In this document: positions 19,416 through 26,793 of the stretch, piece after piece | Layout of the letters: every line of letters starts with the position of its first letter | How positions within the stretch are numbered: position 1 is the first letter of the stretch | IMG/VR virus record: IMGVR_UViG_3300045135_002970 | Coordinates: 1-33,233 of that record | Length of the DNA: 33,233 nt | Source of the DNA: a virus | Strand: one strand, 5' to 3' | The notes under the pieces: generated by a model | The model's input: the letters and a program-made list of their open reading frames with translations, nothing else | Told to the model about the DNA's origin: nothing | Database searches by the model: none | Program-made: the position numbers and the translations under genes

Positions 19416-19607
19416 ATGACAGATAATTTACAAAAATATATTGTTCCAGTATTTGTAGTGGTTTATGGAGAAAATGAATCTGATGCAGGGGAATATGTTG
19501 ACCACGCTTTAGACTCTACTGAATTTGTTTACCAAGATGGTATCTTTAGTGTAGAGGTGGTGGAAGATGAGATAGAACTGTATAGCACCGAAGAGATTGA
19601 ATTATGA
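19416..19607 (+). CDS. Small acidic protein
   Basis: A 63-aa acidic protein with an AAAGGA ribosome site (YIVPVFVVVYGENESDAGEY). The strand pattern beta-alpha-beta with a Glu-rich end suggests a small alpha/beta domain, like short ferredoxin-type or regulator folds. Its TGA overlaps the next ATG (ATGA), so it is coupled to the membrane gene that follows. Confidence 0.6.
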   Translation: MTDNLQKYIVPVFVVVYGENESDAGEYVDHALDSTEFVYQDGIFSVEVVEDEIELYSTEEIEL

Positions 19608-19774
19608 GCAAACTTAAAAAGATACTTTTTAAACCAACAAATACGATACCATTTATGTTTGGATTATTTATTGGTATGACCATGTTGAGTCAAGATATTA
19701 TGTACAATGGAATGGTAACCGCCCTGTCTGGATCTACATTTCATATTATCAAGGCATCCCTATTCAGAATTTAA
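19604..19774 (+). CDS. Small membrane protein (56 aa)
   Basis: A 56-codon gene starting by ATGA overlap with the preceding gene. The N-terminus is basic (KLKKILFKPTN), followed by one hydrophobic stretch (IPFMFGLFIGMTMLSQDIM) and a second weaker one near the C-terminus. It lies in a run of small membrane and coiled-coil genes, which could be envelope-acting early proteins. No family recognised. Confidence 0.6.
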   Translation: MSKLKKILFKPTNTIPFMFGLFIGMTMLSQDIMYNGMVTALSGSTFHIIKASLFRI

Positions 19775-19813
19775 TTTGGTTATAAACGCTTTAAATTAAA
19801 TGGACGGGTCAAC

Positions 19814-20170
19814 ATGGAATTTATGCCAGAGTTTTTTCTAGACGAACGAGGAATAATAGCTATAATATTTACCATCGTTGCTGCTGTCGTTTCCGCCCTA
19901 GTAGAAAACAAAAAACAAAAACAAGAACAAAAACAAGAAGACAGCGAATTGATCGACAAAGCGTTCACGGAAATGACAAAAACTGTCGATATATTTAGAC
20001 AACAAAACGAAGAAATGAAACGGGAGTTTAAATTTGTTCGTGATGAATTAGATGATTGTCGTCACAAATACCACAATCAAATAGAAATCAATAATGCTCA
20101 GAGTGCTCAGTTAACCAAGTTAAATTTAGAAATGATTTATCTGGTAGATAAAAAATCACTTGACAAATAA
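19814..20170 (+). CDS. Membrane-anchored coiled-coil protein
   Basis: A 118-aa protein. Residues about 13-29 (GIIAIIFTIVAAVVSALV) form one transmembrane helix, with an acidic N-terminus outside or in the periplasm. From residue 30 on it is a charged coiled coil (KKQKQEQKQEDSELIDKAF, then QQNEEMKREFKFVRDELDD). It has the same layout as the gene at 12903-13181. A spanin-like or scaffold role is possible. Its stop codon lies inside the next promoter's -35 box. Confidence 0.62.
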   Translation: MEFMPEFFLDERGIIAIIFTIVAAVVSALVENKKQKQEQKQEDSELIDKAFTEMTKTVDIFRQQNEEMKREFKFVRDELDDCRHKYHNQIEINNAQSAQLTKLNLEMIYLVDKKSLDK

Positions 20171-20187
20171 ACTTACTGTATTATATT
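20160..20187 (+). promoter_or_regulatory. Sigma70-like early promoter
   Basis: TTGACA (20160-20165), 16-base spacer, TATATT (20182-20187), 28 bases before the ATG at 20215. The -35 box overlaps the end of the previous gene. Confidence 0.6.
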
Positions 20188-20214
20188 TAGATATAACTTT
20201 AAACAGCAGATCAC

Positions 20215-20652
20215 ATGATAATAGCACTCACAATAGTATCCACAATCTTATGTATATTTAGTATTTTAACATTATTTTCTATCGCTGGATTATCTGTACA
20301 ATTGAGTAAAATTATTACAGGATTAGCGCAGATTCATGTCATGACGAAAGAACAAATGAATCATTATACTTCTTTGTCAAAGTATGTCTTGGATTTAACA
20401 GTTGTTTCGGAAAATCTAGGTCAATCTGCTCAGGAGTTAACTCAATCACTTTATGAAAATTCATTTAAAATGCTCAGAGGCGATGGTATGTCTAAGATTT
20501 TTGGAGGATTTTCACCAGAAGAAATAGCTGAAAAAGTAAAAATGGAAGGTATCGAACTTACTGATGCGGATATTGCGCAATTAAAAGATCTATTCTTGGG
20601 TGTTGAGGATGATGATCGTGAAGACGAAGATTATGACGAAGAAACGTTATAA
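20215..20652 (+). CDS. Membrane protein with acidic C-terminus
   Basis: A 145-aa protein with an N-terminal transmembrane helix (about residues 2-24), then a helical middle (AQIHVMTKEQMNHYTSLSKY) and an end with EEIAEKVKMEGIELT and a run of Asp/Glu. It is the first gene behind a sigma70-like promoter. Its acidic end overlaps the start region of the next gene. Unknown family. Confidence 0.58.
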   Translation: MIIALTIVSTILCIFSILTLFSIAGLSVQLSKIITGLAQIHVMTKEQMNHYTSLSKYVLDLTVVSENLGQSAQELTQSLYENSFKMLRGDGMSKIFGGFSPEEIAEKVKMEGIELTDADIAQLKDLFLGVEDDDREDEDYDEETL

Positions 20653-21052
20653 TAATAGATATAAATTTTGGTACGATACACCATTTGATAAGGAATATAT
20701 AAAAAATTTATTTGGTGAAGGTTGGCAAGAATTAATAGAGAATGCTTTCAGAGTAGTTTCTTATTTCCCCAACGCACAAATATGTAGCGCAAAAAGATTT
20801 TATGGTATGTTACATATGTACGCTACAGCTGACGATGAATTTAATCTTCATGTTATAGAAGGTATACTGTGGAAAGTAGAAAGACTGTCAGCTAAAATAT
20901 GTGAACATTGTGGTAAGCAGGGAAGAAGGAGAAAAGAATTAAAGGAAACAAGATGTTTGTGTAACAATTGTTATTTGGAATTCTTGAATAAAGCAGAAGA
21001 CCCCCGAACATTGTTTATGGAAGGTCGAGAAGGAAGATTTAAAGAGGAATAG
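20633..21052 (+). CDS. Zinc-ribbon protein
   Basis: 139 aa from the ATG at 20633 (an earlier in-frame start at 20600 would lie inside the upstream gene). The N-terminal half is aromatic and helical. The C-terminus has CEHCGKQGRRRKE and CLCNNCYLEF, a Cys4 zinc ribbon with a basic loop. This would suit nucleic-acid binding. Similar hypothetical zinc-ribbon proteins occur in marine T4-like phages. Start uncertain, frame sure. Confidence 0.62.
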   Translation: MTKKRYNNRYKFWYDTPFDKEYIKNLFGEGWQELIENAFRVVSYFPNAQICSAKRFYGMLHMYATADDEFNLHVIEGILWKVERLSAKICEHCGKQGRRRKELKETRCLCNNCYLEFLNKAEDPRTLFMEGREGRFKEE

Positions 21053-21054
21053 TT

Positions 21055-21360
21055 ATGTTTTGGACGGATGAAGATGTACAACCAGCATACGAACTAGCAG
21101 TTAAGCTTTTTGGACCACACAATCGATATGAGCAACAAAATAAAAATGCTCATAAAAATTTAACAATCATGACTAGAGAGTATGGAAAACTTTGGTTTGG
21201 AGATTTAGAAATAAATACAGAAGTCAGAGAAAATCTGGAAAAATTATCGGTCACAATTAACCAAAGAGTATATCTTGTTAGGGAACTGGATTGGGAAAAT
21301 TCCATATATACAACTACAAGTAAATTAAGGGAATTCTCCCCCGAAGAAGTTACACGATGA
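21055..21360 (+). CDS. Hypothetical protein
   Basis: A 101-aa soluble protein, two bases after the previous stop. It has a helical start (DEDVQPAYELAVKLFG), then Asn/Lys-rich turns, and a strand region (KLWFGDLEINTEV, VYLVRELDWEN). No motifs. The operon position suggests an early accessory protein. Confidence 0.55.
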   Translation: MFWTDEDVQPAYELAVKLFGPHNRYEQQNKNAHKNLTIMTREYGKLWFGDLEINTEVRENLEKLSVTINQRVYLVRELDWENSIYTTTSKLREFSPEEVTR

Positions 21361-21400
21361 TATTTATAGTTAAATGTACTTTTTAAGCAGGAGAATATCT

Positions 21401-21598
21401 ATGGGTAATTTATTAATAGGTTTAATTATTGGCGGTGCTGGATTACTATGGTTTAGTCATCACAGAGCCTGCAATTGTGGTTGTGGTAGAAAGTTTTGTA
21501 CTTGCTTAAACCAAGTCAAGATTGAGGAAAAGCCAAAAAAAGCTAAGCGTCGCACTCGTCGCAAGTCAAGTGGAAAGTCCAGCGACAAATCAATCTGA
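21401..21598 (+). CDS. Small membrane protein with Cys cluster and basic tail
   Basis: A 65-aa protein starting at the ATG after AGGAG; an earlier in-frame ATG at 21374 lacks a ribosome site. One N-terminal helix (LLIGLIIGGAGLLWF) is followed by CNCGCGRKFCTC, a dense Cys cluster that could bind a metal, and a tail rich in Lys/Arg/Ser. Location and shape suggest a membrane-bound factor. No family recognised. Confidence 0.62.
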   Translation: MGNLLIGLIIGGAGLLWFSHHRACNCGCGRKFCTCLNQVKIEEKPKKAKRRTRRKSSGKSSDKSI

Positions 21599-21648
21599 TT
21601 ATTTGATACGAATATTTTAGTATCAAACGGTAAACATAGGATGCTAAA

Positions 21649-21933
21649 ATGTTCAGCTTTATAAGACAAATTTTTGTCGATTACAAAAAAACATCTAGAA
21701 ATAATCAAATCATACGTGATTACGACATGATTGAATGTATGATTAGACAATGCCACACAATGAATGATTTTATTTATTGTAAGAAAAAAATTACATATTT
21801 TAATACTTTTTGGGACAAAAATGATCCACTTGTCAATAGATTATATTCAAAATTATATAATCAATACATCAGACGATTGAGAAGAAAAAGATATTATATT
21901 GAGTTATATGCGAAAAAGAAAAAGAAAATATAA
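21649..21933 (+). CDS. Hypothetical basic protein
   Basis: A 94-aa protein rich in Lys, Arg, Tyr and Ile (IRQIFVDYKKTSRNNQIIRD, later RLYSKLYNQYIRRLRRKR). It is helical and strongly basic at the end. It overlaps the next gene by 26 bases. No motif; nucleic-acid binding is likely from charge alone. Confidence 0.55.
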   Translation: MFSFIRQIFVDYKKTSRNNQIIRDYDMIECMIRQCHTMNDFIYCKKKITYFNTFWDKNDPLVNRLYSKLYNQYIRRLRRKRYYIELYAKKKKKI

Positions 21934-22291
21934 GGTACATACCAAAGAAAGAATTTGGTGCTCTGTATGCCAAACTACTAGTGTTATTAGTAATTCTGAT
22001 GTTTTGGATATAGTTTGTGGAGATTGTTTCGCACGTCAATTTTACAAAGATGAAATGAAAAATCAAACTCCAAAGTTAAATTTTGGACGAGGTTGGCATT
22101 TAAAGAAAAAATTCAAAGCGCCTGATGGAAAGGTATATTCATTCGGAAAAGAAATAACCGGAGAAAAAGATGTTAGAGATACCAAACAATCTAGTAAAAA
22201 AACTAAATCAATTTCAAAACGTAGCGCCAGAGCTAGTAAACAAGTATTATCTGGAAAAAATAAAAGAGGCCGTAAGAAAAAACAAAAATAG
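21908..22291 (+). CDS. Zinc-ribbon basic protein
   Basis: 127 aa from the ATG at 21908 (a TTG start is possible three codons earlier). CSVCQ and CGDC about 20 residues apart form a zinc ribbon. The rest is Lys/Ser-rich (KKTKSISKRSARASKQV, then KNKRGRKKKQK), so DNA or RNA binding is likely. It overlaps the previous gene by 26 bases and the next one by 122 bases. Confidence 0.6.
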   Translation: MRKRKRKYKVHTKERIWCSVCQTTSVISNSDVLDIVCGDCFARQFYKDEMKNQTPKLNFGRGWHLKKKFKAPDGKVYSFGKEITGEKDVRDTKQSSKKTKSISKRSARASKQVLSGKNKRGRKKKQK

Positions 22292-22481
22292 AGCTAAATT
22301 TTATAGAATTACAGGCACCAACATTGTGGGTGGTGTTGAATCATATGAGTTTTTAGAAGTACTACAAGACATACAAGAAAGATGTATAGAAGCAGAAATG
22401 TATGAATTTGCTCATGAATGTGAACAGTTGATCAGACAAATTCATATCGAAAGGTTAATATCAGAAAGTCAAAATGTATAA
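22170..22481 (+). CDS. Hypothetical protein, start uncertain
   Basis: The frame from 22170 gives 103 aa, with GGAG five to nine bases upstream of the ATG, but the first 122 bases overlap the basic zinc-ribbon gene. A shorter product from a later alternative start (GTG near 22326) would avoid most of it. The C-terminal half is acidic and helical (LQDIQERCIEAEMYEFAHEC), similar in feel to UvrB/UvrC-type helical hairpins. It overlaps the HNH gene start by eight bases. Confidence 0.5.
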   Translation: MLEIPNNLVKKLNQFQNVAPELVNKYYLEKIKEAVRKNKNRAKFYRITGTNIVGGVESYEFLEVLQDIQERCIEAEMYEFAHECEQLIRQIHIERLISESQNV

Positions 22482-23013
22482 TTCAAATTGTGTCGTTTTA
22501 AATTCGTCGTTCGAACCACTATCAATCGTATCTGCCCGGCGGGCCTTGGTCCTGTGTATACAAGAAAAAGCCACCGTCCTACAAAGTTATGATTTTAAAG
22601 TACGTTCACCTACGGTTGAGTTTTCACTCCCGTCCACCATCGCTCTTAAACAATATATCAAGATTAGAAAAATGCACTCTAAGAGAGCGACTCTAAATAA
22701 AAGAAATTTATTTCTTAGAGATGATTTTCAATGTCAATATTGTGGTCGTGGTTCAAATCAACTTAAATCAAAAGAACAACTTACCCGTGATCACGTTATA
22801 CCAAAGAAACGTGGGGGACCAAATACGTGGGAAAATGTGGTTACCAGTTGTTCAACTTGTAATCATAAAAAAGCAGACTTGACATTAGATCAAATTGGTT
22901 TTATATTAAGAAGTAAGCCATACGCACCAAGTATGTTTGAAATATTTGCTAAAGACAAAATGAAAGATTTTAATTTAGACAAATTTTACGAAGAGGTTAT
23001 ATGTTCGACTTAG
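22474..23013 (+). CDS. HNH endonuclease
   Basis: A 179-aa protein. The nuclease core is LFLRDDFQCQYCG, then LTRDHVIPKKRGGPNTWENV and SCSTCNHKKAD, i.e. CxxC, D-H, N and CxxC of the HNH class, with DHV as the catalytic His and the last His/Cys binding zinc. An N-terminal domain (VLNSSFEPLSIVSARRALVL) is typical of the free-standing cyanobacterial and phage HNH proteins. No intron is seen nearby. It may act in DNA metabolism or as a homing endonuclease. It overlaps both neighbours. Confidence 0.88.
   Translation: MYNSNCVVLNSSFEPLSIVSARRALVLCIQEKATVLQSYDFKVRSPTVEFSLPSTIALKQYIKIRKMHSKRATLNKRNLFLRDDFQCQYCGRGSNQLKSKEQLTRDHVIPKKRGGPNTWENVVTSCSTCNHKKADLTLDQIGFILRSKPYAPSMFEIFAKDKMKDFNLDKFYEEVICST
22879..22907 (+). 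promoter_or_regulatory. Possible internal promoter within the HNH gene
   Basis: TTGACA (22879-22884), 17-base spacer, TATATT (22902-22907) in the HNH coding sequence, about 95 bases upstream of the HD hydrolase gene. It is a strong match but the coding context makes chance possible. Confidence 0.4.
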
Positions 23014-23633
23014 ACATTGAAAAAAAGGTTACAGAAAACTACGAGAGATTTATGGGGTTCGTTGAACAGGACGAACGCTCAGAACAACTCAAACAATTAT
23101 ATGAAGTACTACATGATGAACTAATCACGGCACCTGCTAGTGGCAAGACATATTTTCATAACTGCTTTCCAGGCGGATACCTTGATCATGTTTTACGGGT
23201 TATTGATACTGCTATTAAATTAGCTCCAATTTATAAAGAAACTGGTGGAACAATTGATTTCACCAAACAAGAATTAATTTTTTCTGCTATGCACCACGAC
23301 CTTGGTAAATTAGGTACTGAGGATGGACCATACTATGTTGATAGTGAGAATTGGCAGAAGAAACGTAACGAGTACTATATTCAGAATAAAAATATTCAGT
23401 ATTTTAAGGCACCCGAACGTGGACTTATGATGCTACAAAAACATGGTATTATTATTACTGAAAAGGAATGGCTTGGTATTAAGTTATCTGATGGTATGTA
23501 TGATGAGGGTACACATAGTTACCTAAGAAATTATTCACCATATGCTATGAAGACCAGCTTGCCTTATATTGTTCATTGGGCAGATCACATGGCTAGCCAA
23601 TCCGAAAATGATATGAGTAGATTTTCTTTTTAA
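23001..23633 (+). CDS. HD-domain hydrolase
   Basis: A 210-aa protein. The metal-binding residues are His in GGYLDHVLRV, the HD pair in AMHHDLGKLG, and a later His/Asp in IVHWADHMAS. HD enzymes are metal-dependent phosphohydrolases (nucleotidases, phosphodiesterases). The substrate cannot be told. It overlaps the HNH gene by 13 bases. A phage nucleotide-pool or second-messenger role fits the neighbourhood. Confidence 0.88.
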   Translation: MFDLDIEKKVTENYERFMGFVEQDERSEQLKQLYEVLHDELITAPASGKTYFHNCFPGGYLDHVLRVIDTAIKLAPIYKETGGTIDFTKQELIFSAMHHDLGKLGTEDGPYYVDSENWQKKRNEYYIQNKNIQYFKAPERGLMMLQKHGIIITEKEWLGIKLSDGMYDEGTHSYLRNYSPYAMKTSLPYIVHWADHMASQSENDMSRFSF

Positions 23634-23642
23634 GAATATACT

Positions 23643-23650
23643 TATAAATG
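23643..23650 (+). promoter_or_regulatory. Late-promoter-like TATAAATG before hsp20
   Basis: TATAAATG, one base off the T4 late consensus, about 65 bases before the Hsp20 start codon. Plausible late expression of the chaperone. Confidence 0.45.
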
Positions 23651-23714
23651 TGTCGCCTAAATAGGGACACAAGATGCGTAAAATCGATCTAAAACTTTAA
23701 CAAGGAGAAAAACT

Positions 23715-24191
23715 ATGACTACGCTATCTGTATTTCGCCCTCGCAACAATCGCGAGTTAAATTCACTTCTAAAAGAGCGTGACCACTTCATCCGCTCATT
23801 CGACACCATTTTTGACGATATGTTCAAAAACCACTTTGGCGAACTAGGTGTCTCCGCTGGTAAGGGTGCCTATCCAAAGGTTAATGTAATTTCACACACT
23901 GATCGTGTTGATATTGTAGCTGAACTTGCAGGGTTCACGAAGAGTGATATTGATTTAGAAATTGATGAGGATCTTCTCACAATTTCCGGTAAATCCCCTC
24001 AGAAGGACGACAATCAACAAACCTACTATCTTAGGGAACTTAAAAGAAGCTCCTTTAGGCGGTCATTTAAGATCAATGATAACGTTGAAATGGACAATGT
24101 TAGTGCAAAATTTGATAATGGCTTGTTGACAATCTCTCTTCCTAGAGTTAAGGAAGAAGTCAAGGTAGCTAAAAAGGTTACGATAAAATAA
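23715..24191 (+). CDS. hsp20: Small heat shock protein (Hsp20/alpha-crystallin)
   Basis: A 158-aa protein with AAGGAG before its ATG. The alpha-crystallin domain runs from about residue 52 to 147: PKVNVISHTDRVDIVAELAG, then FTKSDIDLEIDEDLLTISGK and the signature FDNGLLTISLPR. The N-terminal arm is helical. Hsp20 holds unfolding proteins in solution; in marine T4-like phages it is usual near structural genes and may help capsid assembly. Isolated by a terminator downstream and a late-promoter-like site upstream. Confidence 0.95.
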   Translation: MTTLSVFRPRNNRELNSLLKERDHFIRSFDTIFDDMFKNHFGELGVSAGKGAYPKVNVISHTDRVDIVAELAGFTKSDIDLEIDEDLLTISGKSPQKDDNQQTYYLRELKRSSFRRSFKINDNVEMDNVSAKFDNGLLTISLPRVKEEVKVAKKVTIK

Positions 24192-24248
24192 TCAAATCAA
24201 CTAAAGCCGAAAGGGGGTGACTTTAACGGTTTTATTTATGTCCAGAGA

Positions 24249-24277
24249 AATGGGGGGAGAATTTCCCCCCATTTTTC
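24249..24277 (+). terminator. Rho-independent terminator after hsp20
   Basis: Stem ATGGGGGGA/TTCCCCCCAT with a short GAAT-type loop, then TTTTT. It works on the plus strand and probably in both directions. Confidence 0.85.
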
Positions 24278-24308
24278 ATATGTATATATGACCATTTTGA
24301 GGTAATTT

Positions 24309-25256
24309 ATGTTTAAATATTTAGTATTGTTGTCTTCATTGACAATCGCAGGCGTTGCTGCTTTCTTTTCTATTTCTGGTTTAGCTAGCCTATTTGCAGG
24401 AGCATTTAGTGCTGTTGTAATCATGGCTTCTGTCTTGGAAGCTGGTAAGTTAGTTACCGCATCATTTCTAACTAGACATTGGAAAGACTTAACACGTATG
24501 TTGAGATTTTATTATATAACAGCTACTTGTGTGTTAATCCTAATCACATCAGCGGGTATCTACGGATTTCTCACAGCAGCATATCAAACCACAGCAGATC
24601 AACTTAGTATTGTAGAACAACAGGCTAATGTTCTTGAATTAAGAAAAGAAAGATTTGAAGAACAGTTAGAACTGTATAGTGGAGAACGTGAAAGAATTAG
24701 TCAAACTATTTTACAATTAACTGAGGGACTGAGTAATAACATAGTTCAATATGTTGATCAAGAGACAGGACAGTTGGTTACAAGTACATCAAGTGCAACT
24801 AGAAATGTTATTCAATCTCAATTGGACAATGCTACTCAAGAAAGAGAAAGAACATCATTACGAATAGAAGAAGCAACTGATAGTATTACATCGCTTGATA
24901 TTCAACGAATTGAATTACAAGCTAACAATGAAGTTGCCGCTGAGATTGGACCCCTTCGCTATCTATCTAATTTAACAGGGTGGTCAATGGATAGGGTAGT
25001 AAATCTATTTGCACTTTTGATTGTTTTTGTTTTTGATCCACTAGCTGTTGCATTGATAGTTGGATATAATAGATTGGCTCTAAAACACACCATTGTCAAA
25101 GATGAAAAAAAGTATGAAATATACAAAGAAGTTGAAGAAGTTACAGTTAATGAAACACAAGACCTTGACAATGATGATGAAGATGTGTTATATTTAGAGG
25201 ATGATGTAGAAGAAGAACAAGGTAAAAACAGATGGGGATTGGGAAGACAGCCATAA
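24309..25256 (+). CDS. Multi-TM phage membrane protein
   Basis: A 315-aa protein. There are three or four helices: 3-27 (LVLLSSLTIAGVAAFF and on), 31-46, 69-93 (ITATCVLILITSAGIYG) and a C-terminal one around VNLFALLIVFVFDPLAVALI. Between them lies a long periplasmic or cytoplasmic coiled coil (LRKERFEEQLELYSGERERI, then ELQANNEVAAEIG). The acidic end is DDEDVLYLEDD. I recall such proteins as hypothetical in T4-like marine phages; a DUF4407-like relation is possible. It starts downstream of a terminator, so a promoter probably lies in the short gap. Function unknown. Confidence 0.7.
   Translation: MFKYLVLLSSLTIAGVAAFFSISGLASLFAGAFSAVVIMASVLEAGKLVTASFLTRHWKDLTRMLRFYYITATCVLILITSAGIYGFLTAAYQTTADQLSIVEQQANVLELRKERFEEQLELYSGERERISQTILQLTEGLSNNIVQYVDQETGQLVTSTSSATRNVIQSQLDNATQERERTSLRIEEATDSITSLDIQRIELQANNEVAAEIGPLRYLSNLTGWSMDRVVNLFALLIVFVFDPLAVALIVGYNRLALKHTIVKDEKKYEIYKEVEEVTVNETQDLDNDDEDVLYLEDDVEEEQGKNRWGLGRQP
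25165..25194 (+). promoter_or_regulatory. Possible internal promoter for uvdE
   Basis: TTGACA (25165-25170), 18-base spacer, TATATT (25189-25194) at the end of the membrane-protein gene, about 65 bases before the uvdE start. The spacer is on the long side. Confidence 0.35.
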
Positions 25257-25257
25257 T

Positions 25258-26154
25258 ATGATTAATTTAGGTTATTGTTGTATAAACTTGACTCTAGCTA
25301 ATGAAGGTATCCGTACCTCTCGTAGTATGATTCAACGTACCTTTAAGGCTAAGGGTATTGAATATGCTTCTAAGCTAGCTCTTGAAAACGTAAACGACTT
25401 ACACAAAATTATTACATGGAATGTAAAAAATGATGTAAAGCTATATCGTATTACCTCGAATTTATTCCCGTGGGAAAGCGAATATCAGATACAAGACCTG
25501 TCAGAACAAGAAAATATTGTCAATAAATTACAAGAAATAGGGCAGTTGATTAGACTATCTGGTATTCGTGTTTCGTTTCATCCTAGTCACTTTGTAAAAT
25601 TGGGATCAGAACGTGATTCAGTGATTCAAAACTCAATCAACAACGTTAACCATCATGCAGAAATTTTTGATCTGATGGAGTTACCCCGTACACATGATTA
25701 CCCAATCAATGTTCATATCGGATCGAAAGGCTCTAGTAAAAAACAAACTATTAAACGATTCCTCAACAGTATTGATCGACTTAGTGATTCCGCTAGGTCA
25801 CGATTGGTAGTTGAGAACGACGACAAACCCTCCCTATACTCAGTCAAACAACTGTGTGATATACTAACTGACACGCCAGTTACGTTTGACTATTTCCATC
25901 ATAAATTTCATAACGATGATGTGTCAGAAGAAGATGCGTTCTTTATGGCATATGAAACGTGGGGTAATCATACCCCACTATTCCACTATTCAGATAGTAG
26001 ACAGGCATATGAAGATAATACATCCAGAAATACAGCACACGCTGATTATCTTTACAATCCTATCAATACATACAACGTACCTGTTGACATTGATTTAGAA
26101 GCTAAGTCTAAAGAACTTGCACTATTCAAATATCTAAATGATTTTGGTACTTGA
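25258..26154 (+). CDS. uvdE: UV damage endonuclease (UvdE/UvsE)
   Basis: A 298-aa protein. Start MINLGYCCINLTLAN fits the family's N-terminal strand. Further motifs are YRITSNLFPW, VSFHPSHFV, VHIGSKG, RLVVENDDKP and FDYFHHKFH, the TIM-barrel metal ligands (several His, Glu and Asp). UvdE nicks DNA 5' of UV photoproducts to start repair without the excision machinery. It is widespread in marine T4-like phages exposed to sunlight. Two bases after the membrane gene's stop. Confidence 0.93.
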   Translation: MINLGYCCINLTLANEGIRTSRSMIQRTFKAKGIEYASKLALENVNDLHKIITWNVKNDVKLYRITSNLFPWESEYQIQDLSEQENIVNKLQEIGQLIRLSGIRVSFHPSHFVKLGSERDSVIQNSINNVNHHAEIFDLMELPRTHDYPINVHIGSKGSSKKQTIKRFLNSIDRLSDSARSRLVVENDDKPSLYSVKQLCDILTDTPVTFDYFHHKFHNDDVSEEDAFFMAYETWGNHTPLFHYSDSRQAYEDNTSRNTAHADYLYNPINTYNVPVDIDLEAKSKELALFKYLNDFGT

Positions 26155-26169
26155 CATCGGGGGACAAAT

Positions 26170-26793
26170 ATGATAAGTTACTTAGTAACAACACATAATG
26201 AAGGTAAAAGTATAGAAACATTATTGTTACAAATAATGAAGCATATTTCAGATGTGGATGAGGTTGTTATTGTAGATGACAATTCTACTGACCAAACAAC
26301 TCTAGATATATTATCTGATATAGAATCTGTTTCTGGTGGACAAGTTCGTGTTTTTAAACATGATTTAAATAAAGATTTTGCTAGTCACAAAAATTTTGGT
26401 AAAGAACAATGTAATAATAGATGGATTTTTCAGATAGATGCTGACGAAACGATGTCTGAGTATTTAGCAGATAATATCCACACACTCTTAGAATATAATG
26501 AAAATGTTGATTTGATTGGTGTTCCAAGAGTTAATATTGTAAATGGTTTAACGCAAGAAGATATAAATAAATGGAATTGGAGAGTCAATGAAAAGGGTTG
26601 GGTAATGTGGCCAGATTTTCAGACTAGAATATTTCAAAACAAGCCAAATATAAAGTGGAAAAATAAAGTGCATGAAGTGATCACTGGTCACAAAACATTT
26701 ACAACATTACCACAGGAAGAAGAGTGGGCGCTTTATCACATAAAGGAAATTGAAAGACAGAGAACACAAAATGCCTTATATGAAACTATCTAA
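26170..26793 (+). CDS. Family 2 glycosyltransferase
   Basis: A 207-aa protein with the GT-A fold start YLVTTHNEGKSIETLL, VVIVDDNSTDQT (nucleotide-binding Asp residues) and the FQIDADETMSEY stretch containing the DxD-type motif. It is short but complete for the donor-binding half. It transfers a sugar from a nucleotide donor; the acceptor is unknown and could be glucosylated DNA, a surface polysaccharide or a virion protein. Its end overlaps the IMP dehydrogenase start region. Confidence 0.88.
   Translation: MISYLVTTHNEGKSIETLLLQIMKHISDVDEVVIVDDNSTDQTTLDILSDIESVSGGQVRVFKHDLNKDFASHKNFGKEQCNNRWIFQIDADETMSEYLADNIHTLLEYNENVDLIGVPRVNIVNGLTQEDINKWNWRVNEKGWVMWPDFQTRIFQNKPNIKWKNKVHEVITGHKTFTTLPQEEEWALYHIKEIERQRTQNALYETI

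Noticed and set aside
26153-26158. TTGACA before the glycosyltransferase gene
   Set aside because: No -10 box at a proper distance.
26572-26579. TATAAATA inside the glycosyltransferase gene
   Set aside because: Within coding sequence in an AT-rich genome and far from the next gene start.
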